Origin: Rhodococcus xishaensis
GTDB lineage: Bacteria > Actinomycetota > Actinomycetes > Mycobacteriales > Mycobacteriaceae
NCBI RefSeq assembly: GCF_004011825.1
Contig: NZ_RKLO01000004.1
Coordinates: forward strand, 351,801-415,800
Length of the DNA stretch: 64,000 bases
Direction of reading: 5' to 3'
Shown: positions 10,516 through 19,294 of the stretch, in pieces
How positions within the stretch are numbered: position 1 is the first letter of the stretch
How the letters are laid out: each line of letters begins with the position of its first letter
The notes under the pieces: generated by a model
The model's database searches: none
What the model saw: only the letters and a program-made list of their open reading frames with translations
Told to the model about the DNA's origin: nothing
Made by a program: the position numbers and the translations under genes

Positions 10516-11411
10516 GCCCGCACCTCTTCCGCGATTTGATAGTGCTGCATGAACAGTTCCTCGAGTGTCGGAGGCGTGCTGACCAGGCTTCGGACGCCCG
10601 TGTCACCGAGGGTGCGAATCAGGGCGCCGAGTGCGTCCGCGTCGGCCTGGCAGTGCAGCGTCCGGCCGTCGATCCGCACGTCTTCGACACCCGGAATTCG
10701 TCCGAGATCGCCTGGATCACCGTCGAGTTCGGCGGTGATGGACGTGCGGCTCAGGTGACGCATCGCGGCGATCGAGCCACTCTCGACTGTTCGGCCGGCC
10801 CGGATGATCGTGACCTTTTGGCACAGAGCTTCGACCTCCGAGAGGATGTGGCTCGACAGCAGCACGGTCACACCCCGCGCACTGGCCTCCGCGATGCAAT
10901 CGCGGAACACCTTCTCCATCAACGGATCCAGTCCCGACGTGGGTTCGTCCAGCAGCAGCAGCCGGGCATGCGACGAGAACGCAGAGATCACCGCGACCTT
11001 CTGACGGTTGCCCTTCGAGTACGAGCGGGACTTCTTGTGGGGGTCGAGGTCGAATCGTTCGATGAGCTCGGCTCGACGGGCGGTGTCCAAGCCGCCGCGC
11101 ATCCGCGCCAGCAGGTCGATGATCTCCCCACCGGTGAGTGACGGCCACAGCGTGACGTCGCCTGGGACGTAGGCAACTTCACGGTGCAGGTCGACCGCGT
11201 CGCGCCACACGTCGCGCCCGAACAGAGTTGCAGTACCCCCGTTCGCGCGGAGCAACCCGAGCAGCACCCGGATGGTCGTGGACTTGCCGGAGCCGTTGGG
11301 CCCGAGAAAGCCGTGGACCTCGCCCTCGCGCACCGTCATGTCCAGCCCGTCGAGTGCACGCGTGGAGCCGAACGACTTCTCCAGCTTCTCGACTTCGATG
11401 ATTGCGGTCAT
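10512..11411 (-). CDS. ABC transporter ATP-binding protein
   Basis: 299 aa. Walker [10 protein letters not shown] (37-45), signature YSKGNRQK in place of the usual LSGGQ, Walker [15 protein letters not shown]-loop and H-loop region LLSSHIL. The C-terminal ~80 residues form the extension common in drug-export (CcmA/DrrA-like) ATPases. It powers the adjacent permease. Middle gene of a three-gene operon with 4-bp overlaps on both sides; the upstream gene is a TetR regulator. Confidence 0.9.
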   Translation of the reverse strand: MTAIIEVEKLEKSFGSTRALDGLDMTVREGEVHGFLGPNGSGKSTTIRVLLGLLRANGGTATLFGRDVWRDAVDLHREVAYVPGDVTLWPSLTGGEIIDLLARMRGGLDTARRAELIERFDLDPHKKSRSYSKGNRQKVAVISAFSSHARLLLLDEPTSGLDPLMEKVFRDCIAEASARGVTVLLSSHILSEVEALCQKVTIIRAGRTVESGSIAAMRHLSRTSITAELDGDPGDLGRIPGVEDVRIDGRTLHCQADADALGALIRTLGDTGVRSLVSTPPTLEELFMQHYQIAEEVRA

Positions 11412-12073
11412 TCCTTCTCCTTGGAGGATTGCCGTGGGGCTGTGTAGGCGTCGAGCAACGCCGAATCGGTGAACAGCCCTTCGGTGAACAACTCGAGGCC
11501 GGGAAGCGCGATCTCGTCGCTCAACTGCCGGAGCGCGCGGGCGTGGTCCACGGAACCGTTCGTATCGGCGTGCATCTGCAGGAACAGCAGTGTCGTGCCG
11601 AGGCTGTTCATTGCCAGGTACCGCGCACGTCCGGTGGGGTCGCGGCTCGGTCGCACTCGTCCTTCCTCGACGGCGGCGTCCAGGTACTCTTCGACTCCGG
11701 CCACCATGTCTTCGAACAGCGACTCTGCGAGTTCGCCCCCGGCCTGGAACGAGCGGACCAGGTAGGCGACGAGAGGTGCGTACTGCTCGATCTCGCTCAT
11801 GGATGCGAGCATCCGGCCCGGATCACTCGCTGTGAGCATGTCCCGTTTCTCGCTCGCGATCGCCGCCAGGACGTGGCCGTCGCAGGCGGCGCGCAATCCC
11901 TTCTTGGAGCCGAAGTGGTGGTTCACGAGGCCTGGCGAGACTCCGGCGGCGGTCGCGACGGCGCGTATCCCGGCGCCGAACCCCTGTTCTCCGAACACTC
12001 TGATCGCGGCGTCACGGATTCGAGCCCGGGTGTTGAGGTCGTGGTCGGGCGAGACCGCCTTTGCTGAACACAT
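11408..12073 (-). CDS. TetR family regulator of the ABC exporter
   Basis: 221 aa from ATG 12073. A GTG at 12091 is in frame, but a well-formed promoter has its -10 between the two, so ATG 12073 on a nearly leaderless transcript is preferred. The TetR N-terminal HTH is clear: [44 protein letters not shown]. The C-terminal ligand domain is of the type often seen in TetR-ABC exporter operons. It probably represses itself and the two downstream exporter genes until the export substrate is present. Confidence 0.87.
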   Translation of the reverse strand: MCSAKAVSPDHDLNTRARIRDAAIRVFGEQGFGAGIRAVATAAGVSPGLVNHHFGSKKGLRAACDGHVLAAIASEKRDMLTASDPGRMLASMSEIEQYAPLVAYLVRSFQAGGELAESLFEDMVAGVEEYLDAAVEEGRVRPSRDPTGRARYLAMNSLGTTLLFLQMHADTNGSVDHARALRQLSDEIALPGLELFTEGLFTDSALLDAYTAPRQSSKEKE

Positions 12074-12079
12074 GTTTAA

Positions 12080-12108
12080 AGTATTGCTCACCCGTTCAAT
12101 CGGGTCAA
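12080..12108 (-). promoter_or_regulatory. Promoter and palindromic operator of the TetR-ABC operon
   Basis: On the minus strand: -35 TTGACC (12108-12103), 17-bp spacer, -10 AATACT (12085-12080), with the start codon 7 bp further, implying a leaderless mRNA. A palindrome ACCCG-6 bp-CGGGT (12090-12105) fills the spacer, a classical place for autorepression. Confidence 0.55.
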
Positions 12109-12141
12109 GAATTCACACGCCACCCTCGCGGAATTTGAGTG

Positions 12142-12190
12142 CCATCAGTGCGAAATTCTGATGGCCAGTCGGCCCCGGTTTCCGACTGGT
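12142..12190. other. Two back-to-back perfect hairpins
   Basis: GCCATCAG-9 nt-CTGATGGC (12142-12166) and CCAGTCGG-9 nt-CCGACTGG (12166-12190) follow each other directly between divergent tetR and gabD2. They could act in the gabD2 leader or as protein sites. No known RNA family is recognised. Confidence 0.45.
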
Positions 12191-12256
12191 CGCGGATCGG
12201 ATCCTGGTTCCTGTGACTAATGCCGGGGAAAGGGTAGGTTGTCTGTAACTTGCAAT

Positions 12257-12270
12257 CTACTTACCAGTAG
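12257..12270. promoter_or_regulatory. Operator-like CTACT-4 bp-AGTAG site before gabD2
   Basis: CTACTTACCAGTAG ends 10 bp before the gabD2 start codon. Nearly the same 14-mer (CTACTGCCCAGTAG) occurs upstream of the thioesterase gene at 50458-50471. Two such sites suggest a shared TetR-type repressor. Confidence 0.4.
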
Positions 12271-12280
12271 GGGTACGACC

Positions 12281-13834
12281 ATGCCTGCTCCGTCAGCAGC
12301 GACCTTCGCCCGCCTCGCCGATCTCATCGCGATCCCGGACGCCGCGGACCGTCCTACGCGCCCGATCATCGAGGCCTTCACCGGACGCGAACTCGCCACC
12401 GTCCCCGTCGGCACCGCGGCCGACACGCTCGCCGCGATCGAGCGGGCCCGCGTGGCACAGAAGGCGTGGGAGAAGCGGTCACCGGCCGAGCGTGCCGAGA
12501 TCTTCCTGCGTTACGCCGAACTCGTACTCGAGCGCCGTGGCGCCCTGATGGACATGGCGCAGGCCGAGACGGGCAAGTCGCGGGCGTCCGCCCAGGAGGA
12601 AGTCCTCGATGTCTCGTTGACCTCGCGCTACTATGCACGTCTGGCCCCGAAGCTGCTGCGCCCCAAGCGTGTTCAGGGCATGCTGCCCGTCGCGACCAAG
12701 ACCGTCATCCGCCATCACGCCAAGGGTGTCGTCGGCGTCATCTCGCCGTGGAACTACCCGATGACGCTCGCGGTGTCCGACGCCATCGCAGCGCTGCTCG
12801 CCGGCAACGCCGTCGTCCTAAAGCCGGACAGCCAGACCCCGTACTGCGCGCTCGCGTGTGTCGAACTGCTGTACCAGGCCGGTCTACCCCGCGATCTGTT
12901 CGCAGTGGTGCCGGGCCCCGGTTCGGTGGTCGGCACGGCGATCGTCGAGAACACCGACTACCTCATGTTCACTGGTTCCACCGCCACAGGACGTCTGCTA
13001 GCCGAGCAGGCCGGGCGCCGGTTGATCGGCTTCTCCGCCGAGTTGGGCGGCAAGAACCCGATGATCGTGACCAAGGGTGTGAACCTGCGCGAGGTTTCCG
13101 ACGCGGCGGTCCGTGCGTGCTTTGCCAACTCCGGCCAGCTGTGCATCTCCGTCGAGCGCATCTACGTCGAGGAGGCTATCGCCCCCGAGTTCATCCGCAT
13201 GTTCGGCGAGCGTGTGCAGAACATCTCCCTCGCCCCGGGCTACGAGTTCGGCATCGAGATGGGCAGTCTCGTGTCCGAGGCACAGGTCAAGACGGTGTCC
13301 GGGCACATCCAGGACGCGGTCGCCAAGGGCGCCACCGTGGTAGCCGGCGGCAAGGCGCGCCCCGACCTCGGGCCGTTGTTCTTCGAACCGACCGTGCTCA
13401 CCGGCGTCACCGAGGAGATGGAGTGCCACGGGAACGAGACGTTCGGTCCGCTCGTCTCGATCTACCCCGTCGCCAACGTCGAGGAGGCGATCCGGCGCGC
13501 CAACGACACCGAGTACGGGCTCAACGCGAGTGTGTGGGCGGGCAACAAGGCCGAGGGCGAGGCCATCGCGGCCCGAGTCATGGCGGGCACCGTCAATGTC
13601 GACGAGGGCTACGGACCGACCTGGGGGAGCACCGCGGCCCCGATGGGCGGCATGGGCGCGTCCGGCGTCGGACGCCGGCACGGCGCCGAGGGCCTGCTCA
13701 AATACACCGAGGCACAGACCGTCGCGACCACCCGCCTGTTCAATCTCGGTGGCCCGCGGTGGGTTCCGGCGAAGGTCTGGGCCAAGATCCTGCCGCCGTT
13801 CGTCAAGGGAATGAAGTACCTGCCGAAGCGCTGA
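12281..13834 (+). CDS. gabD2: Succinate-semialdehyde dehydrogenase (NADP+)
   Basis: 517 aa from ATG 12281; a longer TTG-started frame at 12239 would run through the operator-like site. Aldehyde dehydrogenase with general base Glu254 (AELGGKNP) and catalytic Cys288 (GQLCISVERIYV), plus ISPWNYPM and the NAD(P) motif FTGSTATGRLLAEQAG. The opening MPAPSA and long conserved stretches match what I know of mycobacterial GabD2 (Rv1731). It oxidises succinate semialdehyde to succinate in the GABA shunt or variant TCA route; broader aldehyde use is possible. A strong terminator follows. Confidence 0.87.
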   Translation: MPAPSAATFARLADLIAIPDAADRPTRPIIEAFTGRELATVPVGTAADTLAAIERARVAQKAWEKRSPAERAEIFLRYAELVLERRGALMDMAQAETGKSRASAQEEVLDVSLTSRYYARLAPKLLRPKRVQGMLPVATKTVIRHHAKGVVGVISPWNYPMTLAVSDAIAALLAGNAVVLKPDSQTPYCALACVELLYQAGLPRDLFAVVPGPGSVVGTAIVENTDYLMFTGSTATGRLLAEQAGRRLIGFSAELGGKNPMIVTKGVNLREVSDAAVRACFANSGQLCISVERIYVEEAIAPEFIRMFGERVQNISLAPGYEFGIEMGSLVSEAQVKTVSGHIQDAVAKGATVVAGGKARPDLGPLFFEPTVLTGVTEEMECHGNETFGPLVSIYPVANVEEAIRRANDTEYGLNASVWAGNKAEGEAIAARVMAGTVNVDEGYGPTWGSTAAPMGGMGASGVGRRHGAEGLLKYTEAQTVATTRLFNLGGPRWVPAKVWAKILPPFVKGMKYLPKR

Positions 13835-13850
13835 CGTCCCGCGCCCTTAA

Positions 13851-13900
13851 CGACCTCCGCGCCCGCCCCTGCCAATAGGCAAGGGCGGGCGCGGAGGTCG
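13851..13900. terminator. Strong GC-rich terminator after gabD2
   Basis: 18-bp perfect arms (13851-13868, 13883-13900) with a small inner stem in the loop (TGCC-AATA-GGCA). It sits between gabD2 and a converging gene, so it may work both ways. No T-tract, as is common in actinobacteria. Confidence 0.75.
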
Positions 13901-13960
13901 TGGAGTGGCCCGGCCGCAGCGGACTGGCACCGGAGTGGACCAGACCCGGGACGTGCTCCA

Positions 13961-14158
13961 TCACCCCCTGGTGGGTGGAATCACCTGCCAGAGGACAACG
14001 AGAGCAGCGGCCGCAATGGCACACGAAACCGCGAACATGATCGCCATCAAGGGCGACCCCGTGAGGCCGAGGGTCACCCCCAGGACGAGGATCGACAGCA
14101 CTGCGACCACCACCGCCTGGATTACTCGTACCGGTGGCCGGCTCGGTTGTCCGGGCAC
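13961..14158 (-). CDS. Small two-helix membrane protein
   Basis: 65 aa from GTG 14158, five bases after the stop of the SPW protein. Two hydrophobic segments (VIQAVVVAVLSILVLGVTLGL and a second run IMFAVSCAIAAAALVVLW). There is no known family. Tight spacing behind the SPW gene and the plausible helix pair support it, but it is short and the start is a guess. Confidence 0.5.
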   Translation of the reverse strand: MPGQPSRPPVRVIQAVVVAVLSILVLGVTLGLTGSPLMAIMFAVSCAIAAAALVVLWQVIPPTRG

Positions 14159-14163
14159 CGCTA

Positions 14164-14595
14164 TCAGGTGCCGCGTCGGGTCATCGCCATAGCCAAACCC
14201 AGAGCCGACAGAACGACGACCACTGCGCCGACCACGACGTTGGACCAGATCATTCCCGCACTCGTGCTCACACCGGCCACCAGCCAGGGTGAGACGATCA
14301 ACCAGACACCCAGCAGCGGCGCAACGAAGGTGATGCCGTGCGTCCGCCCGTAGGTTGTGGCGTGACCGACTGCCAGCAGTGCGACAGCGAGCCCGGCGAT
14401 CATGTTGGTCATCATCAGGGTCGTCTGACCGTTGAACCCGACGATGAACGACGACGCCGCAGCGTAGAGACCGGCCAGCACCAGCAGCCCTCCGGCGAAC
14501 TGTAGGGCGGGACCTTCGCCCAGTTCGTCGTAGCTGTCGCGAAGGGCGGCAATATCCGGATGGGTTTCCATCGACATGCTCGGTGATGTCGACAT
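14164..14595 (-). CDS. SPW repeat membrane protein
   Basis: 143 aa from ATG 14595, which is well spaced from GAGGAG; ATG 14604 would sit directly on that site. Four hydrophobic helices, with the second half containing the SPW signature (GVWLIVSPWLVAG) and its weaker partner earlier (AASSFIVGFNGQ). SPW proteins are found in actinobacteria and proteobacteria; their function is unknown. It forms a pair with the small membrane gene downstream. Confidence 0.75.
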   Translation of the reverse strand: MSTSPSMSMETHPDIAALRDSYDELGEGPALQFAGGLLVLAGLYAAASSFIVGFNGQTTLMMTNMIAGLAVALLAVGHATTYGRTHGITFVAPLLGVWLIVSPWLVAGVSTSAGMIWSNVVVGAVVVVLSALGLAMAMTRRGT

Positions 14596-14888
14596 CGCAA
14601 TCATCTCCTCGACCTTGTTCGATCTGTTCGGTCAAGTATCGGAAGCACCCAATTCGGCTCAGCCGCAGTGAGGTCAGTCAATGCCCTGGCCGAACCCGGT
14701 GATTCCGGCCCTTACTCTGACAGTAATCCCGCCAACCGGGTCCCGTAAATCCCGTCAACCGGGCGCGCACTCCCTGCCTGGTTGTACGGCTCGAGTAGTT
14801 CGGTGCGAGGCCCCGTCCCGTGGATTCCGAGGGCCGTGTTCTGTTCCCGAGACGGGGTCGCAAGGCATTCTGAGGTGGGAGAACGTCA

Positions 14889-16274
14889 GTGAACGCACCG
14901 CAGTCATCGAGATCGCCGACCGAACGATCCCGCGTCGCGGAGATACTGCGCGACGAGACGGTCGGTGGGGCCTTGCTGTTGGCAGCGGCGGCGGTTGCCC
15001 TGGTCTGGGCCAATTCGCCCTGGTCCGCCGCGTACTTCACGATCGGACAATTCGAGCTCGGCCCAACGGCTCTCCACCTCAACCTGTCAATCAGCTCGTG
15101 GGCCGAGGAAGGGCTCATGGCGATCTTCTTCTTCGTCGCGGGCCTCGAACTGGCCCAGGAGGTCACCTCGGGGGAGTTGCACGGGCGCCGGCGGGCCGCC
15201 GTCCCGGTGGCCGCGGCGATCGGGGGCATGCTGGTGCCGGCGGCGGTGTACGCGGCGGTGAACTTGGCCTCGGTCGGTGGGGATCTACGAGGCTGGGCCA
15301 TTCCGGCGCCGACCGATATCGCCTTTGCGCTCGCGGTTCTCGCGGTCATCGGTTCGCATCTGCCGGCTCAGTTGAGGGCCTTCCTGCTGGCACTCGCGGT
15401 GGTCGACGACTTCCTCGCGATCGTCATCATCGCGACGTTCTTCTCCGAAGCACTCTCGTACGGAGCCCTCGTGGGTGGTATCGCGGGCGTCGGGATCTTC
15501 GCAGTGGCCGTCCGCAGGGCTTACCGACCGTGGTGGCTGCTGGTACTGATCGCCGTCGCCACGTGGATCTTGTTCCATTCCTCGGGGATTCACGCGACTG
15601 TGGCCGGTGCAGCACTGGGGCTCGTCGTACCGACCCGCGGTGAGCAGCACGGAAGGAGTCTCAGCGCCCGCTACGAACACCTACTGCGCCCGGTATCGGC
15701 GGGTCTGGCGGCTCCGGTCTTCGCATTCGTCGCTGCCGGCGTCGCTGTCGGTGGCCTGGCCGGCCTGGGAACGGCGTTGTCGGATCCTGTAGCGCTGGGC
15801 GTGGTTCTCGGCCTGTTGCTCGGAAAGCCGATCGGGGTCTTCGGGGCAACCGTGCTGTTCGCCCGCTACGGTCCCGGCCGCCTCGATTCGGGGCTGGGTC
15901 GGGTCGATTTGTTAGGCATCGCGGTAATCGCGGGCATCGGGTTCACCGTGTCCCTGCTCATTGTCGACCTCGCCTACGGATCCGGCACGGTGTTCGGATC
16001 CCATGCGACGCTCGGGGTGCTCGTGGGTTCGAGCCTTTCCGCGGCGGTCGGGGCGGTGATCCTGTCGATGCGCAACCGCACCTACCGGATGCTCGCGTCG
16101 ACTGTGCCGGACGAGGACGATTTCACTGAGCCGGGTGAGACCGAGGAAACCGAGCCAGGCGTGGACGAGTCCACCGAGCTGGACGAGATCGAGGAAACCG
16201 ACCGTGGCGAGGACGAGGTGACCGATCCGGGTGAGGGCGAGTCCACCCAGCGGGGCGAGGATTCAGATACCTGA
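14889..16274 (+). CDS. nhaA: Na+/H+ antiporter NhaA with acidic C-terminal tail
   Basis: 461 aa, GTG 14889. Typical NhaA: about 11-12 membrane helices, PTDIAFALAVL, and the paired aspartates of the ion site in VVDDFLAIVII (equivalent to Asp163/Asp164 of E. coli). It exports Na+ in exchange for protons to control pH and salt. The core ends near residue ~405; the last ~55 residues are a Glu/Asp/Thr repeat (TEPGE, TELDE, TDPGE) absent from most homologues. It converges with and overlaps the next gene by 12 bp. Confidence 0.92.
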   Translation: MNAPQSSRSPTERSRVAEILRDETVGGALLLAAAAVALVWANSPWSAAYFTIGQFELGPTALHLNLSISSWAEEGLMAIFFFVAGLELAQEVTSGELHGRRRAAVPVAAAIGGMLVPAAVYAAVNLASVGGDLRGWAIPAPTDIAFALAVLAVIGSHLPAQLRAFLLALAVVDDFLAIVIIATFFSEALSYGALVGGIAGVGIFAVAVRRAYRPWWLLVLIAVATWILFHSSGIHATVAGAALGLVVPTRGEQHGRSLSARYEHLLRPVSAGLAAPVFAFVAAGVAVGGLAGLGTALSDPVALGVVLGLLLGKPIGVFGATVLFARYGPGRLDSGLGRVDLLGIAVIAGIGFTVSLLIVDLAYGSGTVFGSHATLGVLVGSSLSAAVGAVILSMRNRTYRMLASTVPDEDDFTEPGETEETEPGVDESTELDEIEETDRGEDEVTDPGEGESTQRGEDSDT

Positions 16275-17123
16275 GTTGTACCGCCGGTGTCGGCCCACGT
16301 CGGCTCGTTCGGTGCTGATGGCGTCGGTCAGCCGCACCAGACGACCGAACGTCGGGCCCATCCGGCGCGGTCGACGAACGATCGCGTCGCAGATGACTTG
16401 CCCGCCCTGCTCGGATGTCAGTGCCGGCGCATCGGCGTACTGCTTGTTGGGGGCGATCATCGCCGTCCGCACCAGCGGCATGTACACCGACGTGAATGTG
16501 ATGTTCTCGTGCAGGGTTTCGGCCTGGAAGCAGGTGGAGACTTCGTCCAGTGCGGCCTTCGAGGCCACGTACGCCGAGTACCTGGGGCCGCCGAACAGGT
16601 TCGCCACCGAGAGCACGTTGATCACCTGGCAGAACCGGCGTTCACGCATCCCCGGGAGCACCCCCAGCATCAGGCGCACCGCCGCGAAATAGTTGAGCTG
16701 CATGGTGCGCTCGAAATCGTGTGCCCGCTCGTACGAGTCGGCGAGCGAGCGGCGGATGGACCGCCCGGCGTTGTTGACGAGGATGTCGACGCCGCCGTGT
16801 TCGGCCAGAACCTTACCGATCATTGCCTCGGAGGCTTCTGCGTCATTCAGGTCGCACGGGTAGGCGAATGCCTGCCCCCCGCGGGCCGTGACCGCGTCGA
16901 CGACCTCTCGAAGTTCGGCTTCGCGGCGGGCAACGAGGATCACGACGGCACCGGCGGCGCCGAGTTCGATGGCGGCCGCGCGCCCGATCCCCGACGACGC
17001 CCCCGTGATCAGGACACGGCGGGAGGCCACCGCCCCGGCGAGTGTACGACCTCGACGTCGCGCGAACGGGCCGCGGGTGTCGAGCGCGTGCTTGGCCTGG
17101 AACCACCACCCTGTCGCAGTCAC
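16263..17123 (-). CDS. SDR family oxidoreductase
   Basis: 286 aa from GTG 17123; a TTG at 17159 overlaps the promoter -35 and is unlikely. Motifs: LITGASSGIG, LVNNAGRSIRRSL, active site YSAYVASKAALDEVS. The extra N-terminal WWFQAKHALDTRG region and the CDLND and LNYFAAVRLMLG patterns resemble SDRs found next to acyl-CoA ligases and reductases in mycobacteria. Substrate unknown, possibly a lipid. Confidence 0.85.
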   Translation of the reverse strand: MTATGWWFQAKHALDTRGPFARRRGRTLAGAVASRRVLITGASSGIGRAAAIELGAAGAVVILVARREAELREVVDAVTARGGQAFAYPCDLNDAEASEAMIGKVLAEHGGVDILVNNAGRSIRRSLADSYERAHDFERTMQLNYFAAVRLMLGVLPGMRERRFCQVINVLSVANLFGGPRYSAYVASKAALDEVSTCFQAETLHENITFTSVYMPLVRTAMIAPNKQYADAPALTSEQGGQVICDAIVRRPRRMGPTFGRLVRLTDAISTERADVGRHRRYNSGI

Positions 17124-17131
17124 GGTGAGCG

Positions 17132-17159
17132 ATCCTATATGACCGATATGACGGGTCAA
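17132..17159 (-). promoter_or_regulatory. Promoter of the SDR gene
   Basis: Minus strand -35 TTGACC (17159-17154), 16-bp spacer, -10 TAGGAT (17137-17132), 8 bases before GTG 17123: a leaderless arrangement. A direct repeat CCGTCATAT / CGGTCATAT fills the spacer. Confidence 0.45.
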
Positions 17160-18109
17160 GCGGTGGTTGCGAGTGCCGCCGCGAGTCCGAGTGCGGTTGC
17201 CATAGCGGCCGATTCACCGACCGCCCAACGCAGCGACGCGTCTGCGCCCGTTCGGTGCGCCGACGCCGGGGCCACCCAGGTGCGCCGCAACCACCACCCC
17301 GCCGCCAACAACGCGGCGAGGGCGACGATCTTGGCGAGCACCACTCGGCCGTATCCGGTGGTGACGAGCGGGGCCACGCCGCCCAGCCGGATCGCCGCAT
17401 TGACGACGCCGGTCGCCGCTACCACCCATACACAGCGCCCCGCAATCGTCGAATAGCGCGGCAACAGCGTTGCCCACGCGCCACGTGAACGGACGGTGAG
17501 CGCGAGGGCGGCCAGCATCCCGAACCATGTGGCGGCGGCGAGGACGTGACCGGCGCCGAGCAGCGCCCCGAGCATCTGCTGCGACATGTGGCCGCTGACG
17601 GGTCGGGTGATCAGCGCCAGCCCAGACAGCGCCAGCACCGGGGCGGCGGGCCACGGCAGGCTTCGCCGGTACGCGACCGCCGCGGTTACGGCCACCAGTG
17701 CAGCGCACACCACAGTGAGGACACCGAGTCGGCCCGTGTTGACCACGCGCACGAAATCGATGACAGTGCCCGGCGCAACCGCGAATCGCGAGTGGCCCTC
17801 GGCCTCGGCGGCCTCGACGACGACCAGCACGACCTCGGCCACCGTCCACGAGCCCGCCACCGCCGCGGTGGACTGCCACAACAGGTTTGGGTCAAGGGCG
17901 GGTCGGCGCTCGTCGCGTTGCAGAAACTGCCAGGCGGCGAGCCCGAACACCGTCGCACCGAGACCCACGGCAAGTACTCGGACCACGCTCGTGGGGGATG
18001 GGCCGTCCGGGGTGGCGAGCATCCATGCGATGCCCACCCCGGCCAACGCGGTGACGATCGTGGACAGTAGCCAGGTCCGCCCGGAGACGACCGAGCGCAC
18101 CGTTCTCAT
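17156..18109 (-). CDS. copD: CopD family copper resistance membrane protein
   Basis: 317 aa, start 18109, 9 bp after the copC stop. About eight hydrophobic helices with the CopD-domain pattern in the second half (GHVLAAATWFGMLAAL, RYSTIAGRCVWVVAATGVVNA, YGRVVLAKIVALAALLAAG). His in the GHVLAAATW helix is a candidate metal ligand. CopC/CopD pairs handle Cu(I)/Cu(II) at the membrane, usually for uptake or delivery to cuproenzymes. Confidence 0.82.
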   Translation of the reverse strand: MRTVRSVVSGRTWLLSTIVTALAGVGIAWMLATPDGPSPTSVVRVLAVGLGATVFGLAAWQFLQRDERRPALDPNLLWQSTAAVAGSWTVAEVVLVVVEAAEAEGHSRFAVAPGTVIDFVRVVNTGRLGVLTVVCAALVAVTAAVAYRRSLPWPAAPVLALSGLALITRPVSGHMSQQMLGALLGAGHVLAAATWFGMLAALALTVRSRGAWATLLPRYSTIAGRCVWVVAATGVVNAAIRLGGVAPLVTTGYGRVVLAKIVALAALLAAGWWLRRTWVAPASAHRTGADASLRWAVGESAAMATALGLAAALATTA

Positions 18110-18118
18110 CGGTGACGG

Positions 18119-18661
18119 TCAGCCCTGGCCGCGCGGCCTGCGTAGCGCGAACCACAGGCCGCCGCCGAACACGACGACCCCGATTCCGACGAACACCCAG
18201 ATCAGCCCGCTGCTGTCCGACACTTCGTCGGAGCTGCCAGTCGGCGCGGCGGCCTTCGGACCCGGCGTGCCGACGCCCTCCTGGGTGAGCGTGAACACCT
18301 GGGTGCCGCTGATCGGGTGGCCGTCGGCGGAGGTCACGCGGAACGCGATCGTGTACTCGCCGGCGGGTCCGAGACCGTCGAGCGGCACGCTGAGGGTGTC
18401 GCCCTGGACCGTCGGGTCACCCTTCGACCACAGGTTGCCGTCCGGTCCGACGACGGTGAGCGATGCGAAGTTCTGGTGGAGTGCCTCGTTGAACTGGAGA
18501 CTGACCTGTTGGGGAGCGGCCGCGATCTGGGCACCGTTCTCGGGGCTGCTCCCGATGACCGCCGAGTGTGCGGACGCAGTGCCGACACCGAGCACCATGG
18601 CGAGCATCGCCACGAAGCCGACGACGACGGCACGGAGGCTGGTGATCCTGTGGCCTTTCAT
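18119..18661 (-). CDS. copC: CopC-domain copper-binding exported protein with C-terminal membrane anchor
   Basis: 180 aa from ATG 18661; an upstream in-frame start at 18763 lacks support. Signal peptide ending TASA, so the mature protein begins HSAVIGSSP with the N-terminal His that binds Cu(II) in CopC. A second His ligand is in SADGHPISG. Ig-like CopC fold of ~95 residues, a Ser/Gly linker, then one membrane helix (IWVFVGIGVVVFGGGLW) and basic tail. The anchor would keep it at the outer face of the membrane next to CopD. Confidence 0.88.
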   Translation of the reverse strand: MKGHRITSLRAVVVGFVAMLAMVLGVGTASAHSAVIGSSPENGAQIAAAPQQVSLQFNEALHQNFASLTVVGPDGNLWSKGDPTVQGDTLSVPLDGLGPAGEYTIAFRVTSADGHPISGTQVFTLTQEGVGTPGPKAAAPTGSSDEVSDSSGLIWVFVGIGVVVFGGGLWFALRRPRGQG

Positions 18662-18753
18662 GAGACGGCTCCGATCACCGTGACAGGCGTGCGGAGGGGG
18701 GTCTTCTTCATCTTCCTCGTGTGTCTTTCTGTGCGGAGGTACCGGTGCGCTGG

Positions 18754-19278
18754 TCAGGCGCACACGGGTGGTCCGCGCCGGGAGAGTCCCACGGCGAGCA
18801 CAGCGAGACGCGGTGCGCGATCGAGCCTACGCGGCCGGAGGACCCGCGTCGGCTGGACGCCGACCGTCGGCGGCGTAAGGACAGCGCGCAGGACACCGGT
18901 GACCGGCCCGTAGAGCCGTTCCGCGGTCAGGATCAGGCCCGCACAGACGACGGTGGCCGCAGCGTGCGCGGCGAGCATCGTGGATTCCGGAGCCCCACTG
19001 TGCACGTGGGCATCGGAGGCGAGGGTGAGCGCGAGGTGCCCCGCGCCCTGCCCGACGGCCAATGCCGCGAGCAGCGCCCACCGGCTGCGGGTGAGCACGG
19101 GTAGACCCCCGACGACGACGCCGACCCCGGTACAGACCGCGAGCAGCAGCGTCAGCGAAGTTGTGGCGGGGAGCGTGCCGCCGCCGAAGCCGTGGGCGGC
19201 CACGGCCAGAGATGCTGCCGTCGCCCCGACGGCACCGCCGCGGAGGGCGGCGGTGGGTTCGGGGCGACGGGTGGGCAT
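18754..19278 (-). CDS. Integral membrane protein in the copCD cluster
   Basis: 174 aa, ATG 19278. About four to five hydrophobic helices. A histidine-bearing segment (AHGFGG, DAHVHSG, LAAHAAA) sits between helices and could bind metal. The tail is basic (RVLRPRRLDRAPR). No family recognised. Co-directional with copC (92 bp apart) and 16 bp behind a DUF6474 gene, so a copper role is inferred from position only. Confidence 0.65.
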   Translation of the reverse strand: MPTRRPEPTAALRGGAVGATAASLAVAAHGFGGGTLPATTSLTLLLAVCTGVGVVVGGLPVLTRSRWALLAALAVGQGAGHLALTLASDAHVHSGAPESTMLAAHAAATVVCAGLILTAERLYGPVTGVLRAVLTPPTVGVQPTRVLRPRRLDRAPRLAVLAVGLSRRGPPVCA

Positions 19279-19294
19279 TGTGATCGGGAGAGCG

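Noticed and set aside
9371..10606. 411-codon ORF in the ABC permease region
   Set aside because: Another frame of the permease with Arg-rich composition and no motifs.
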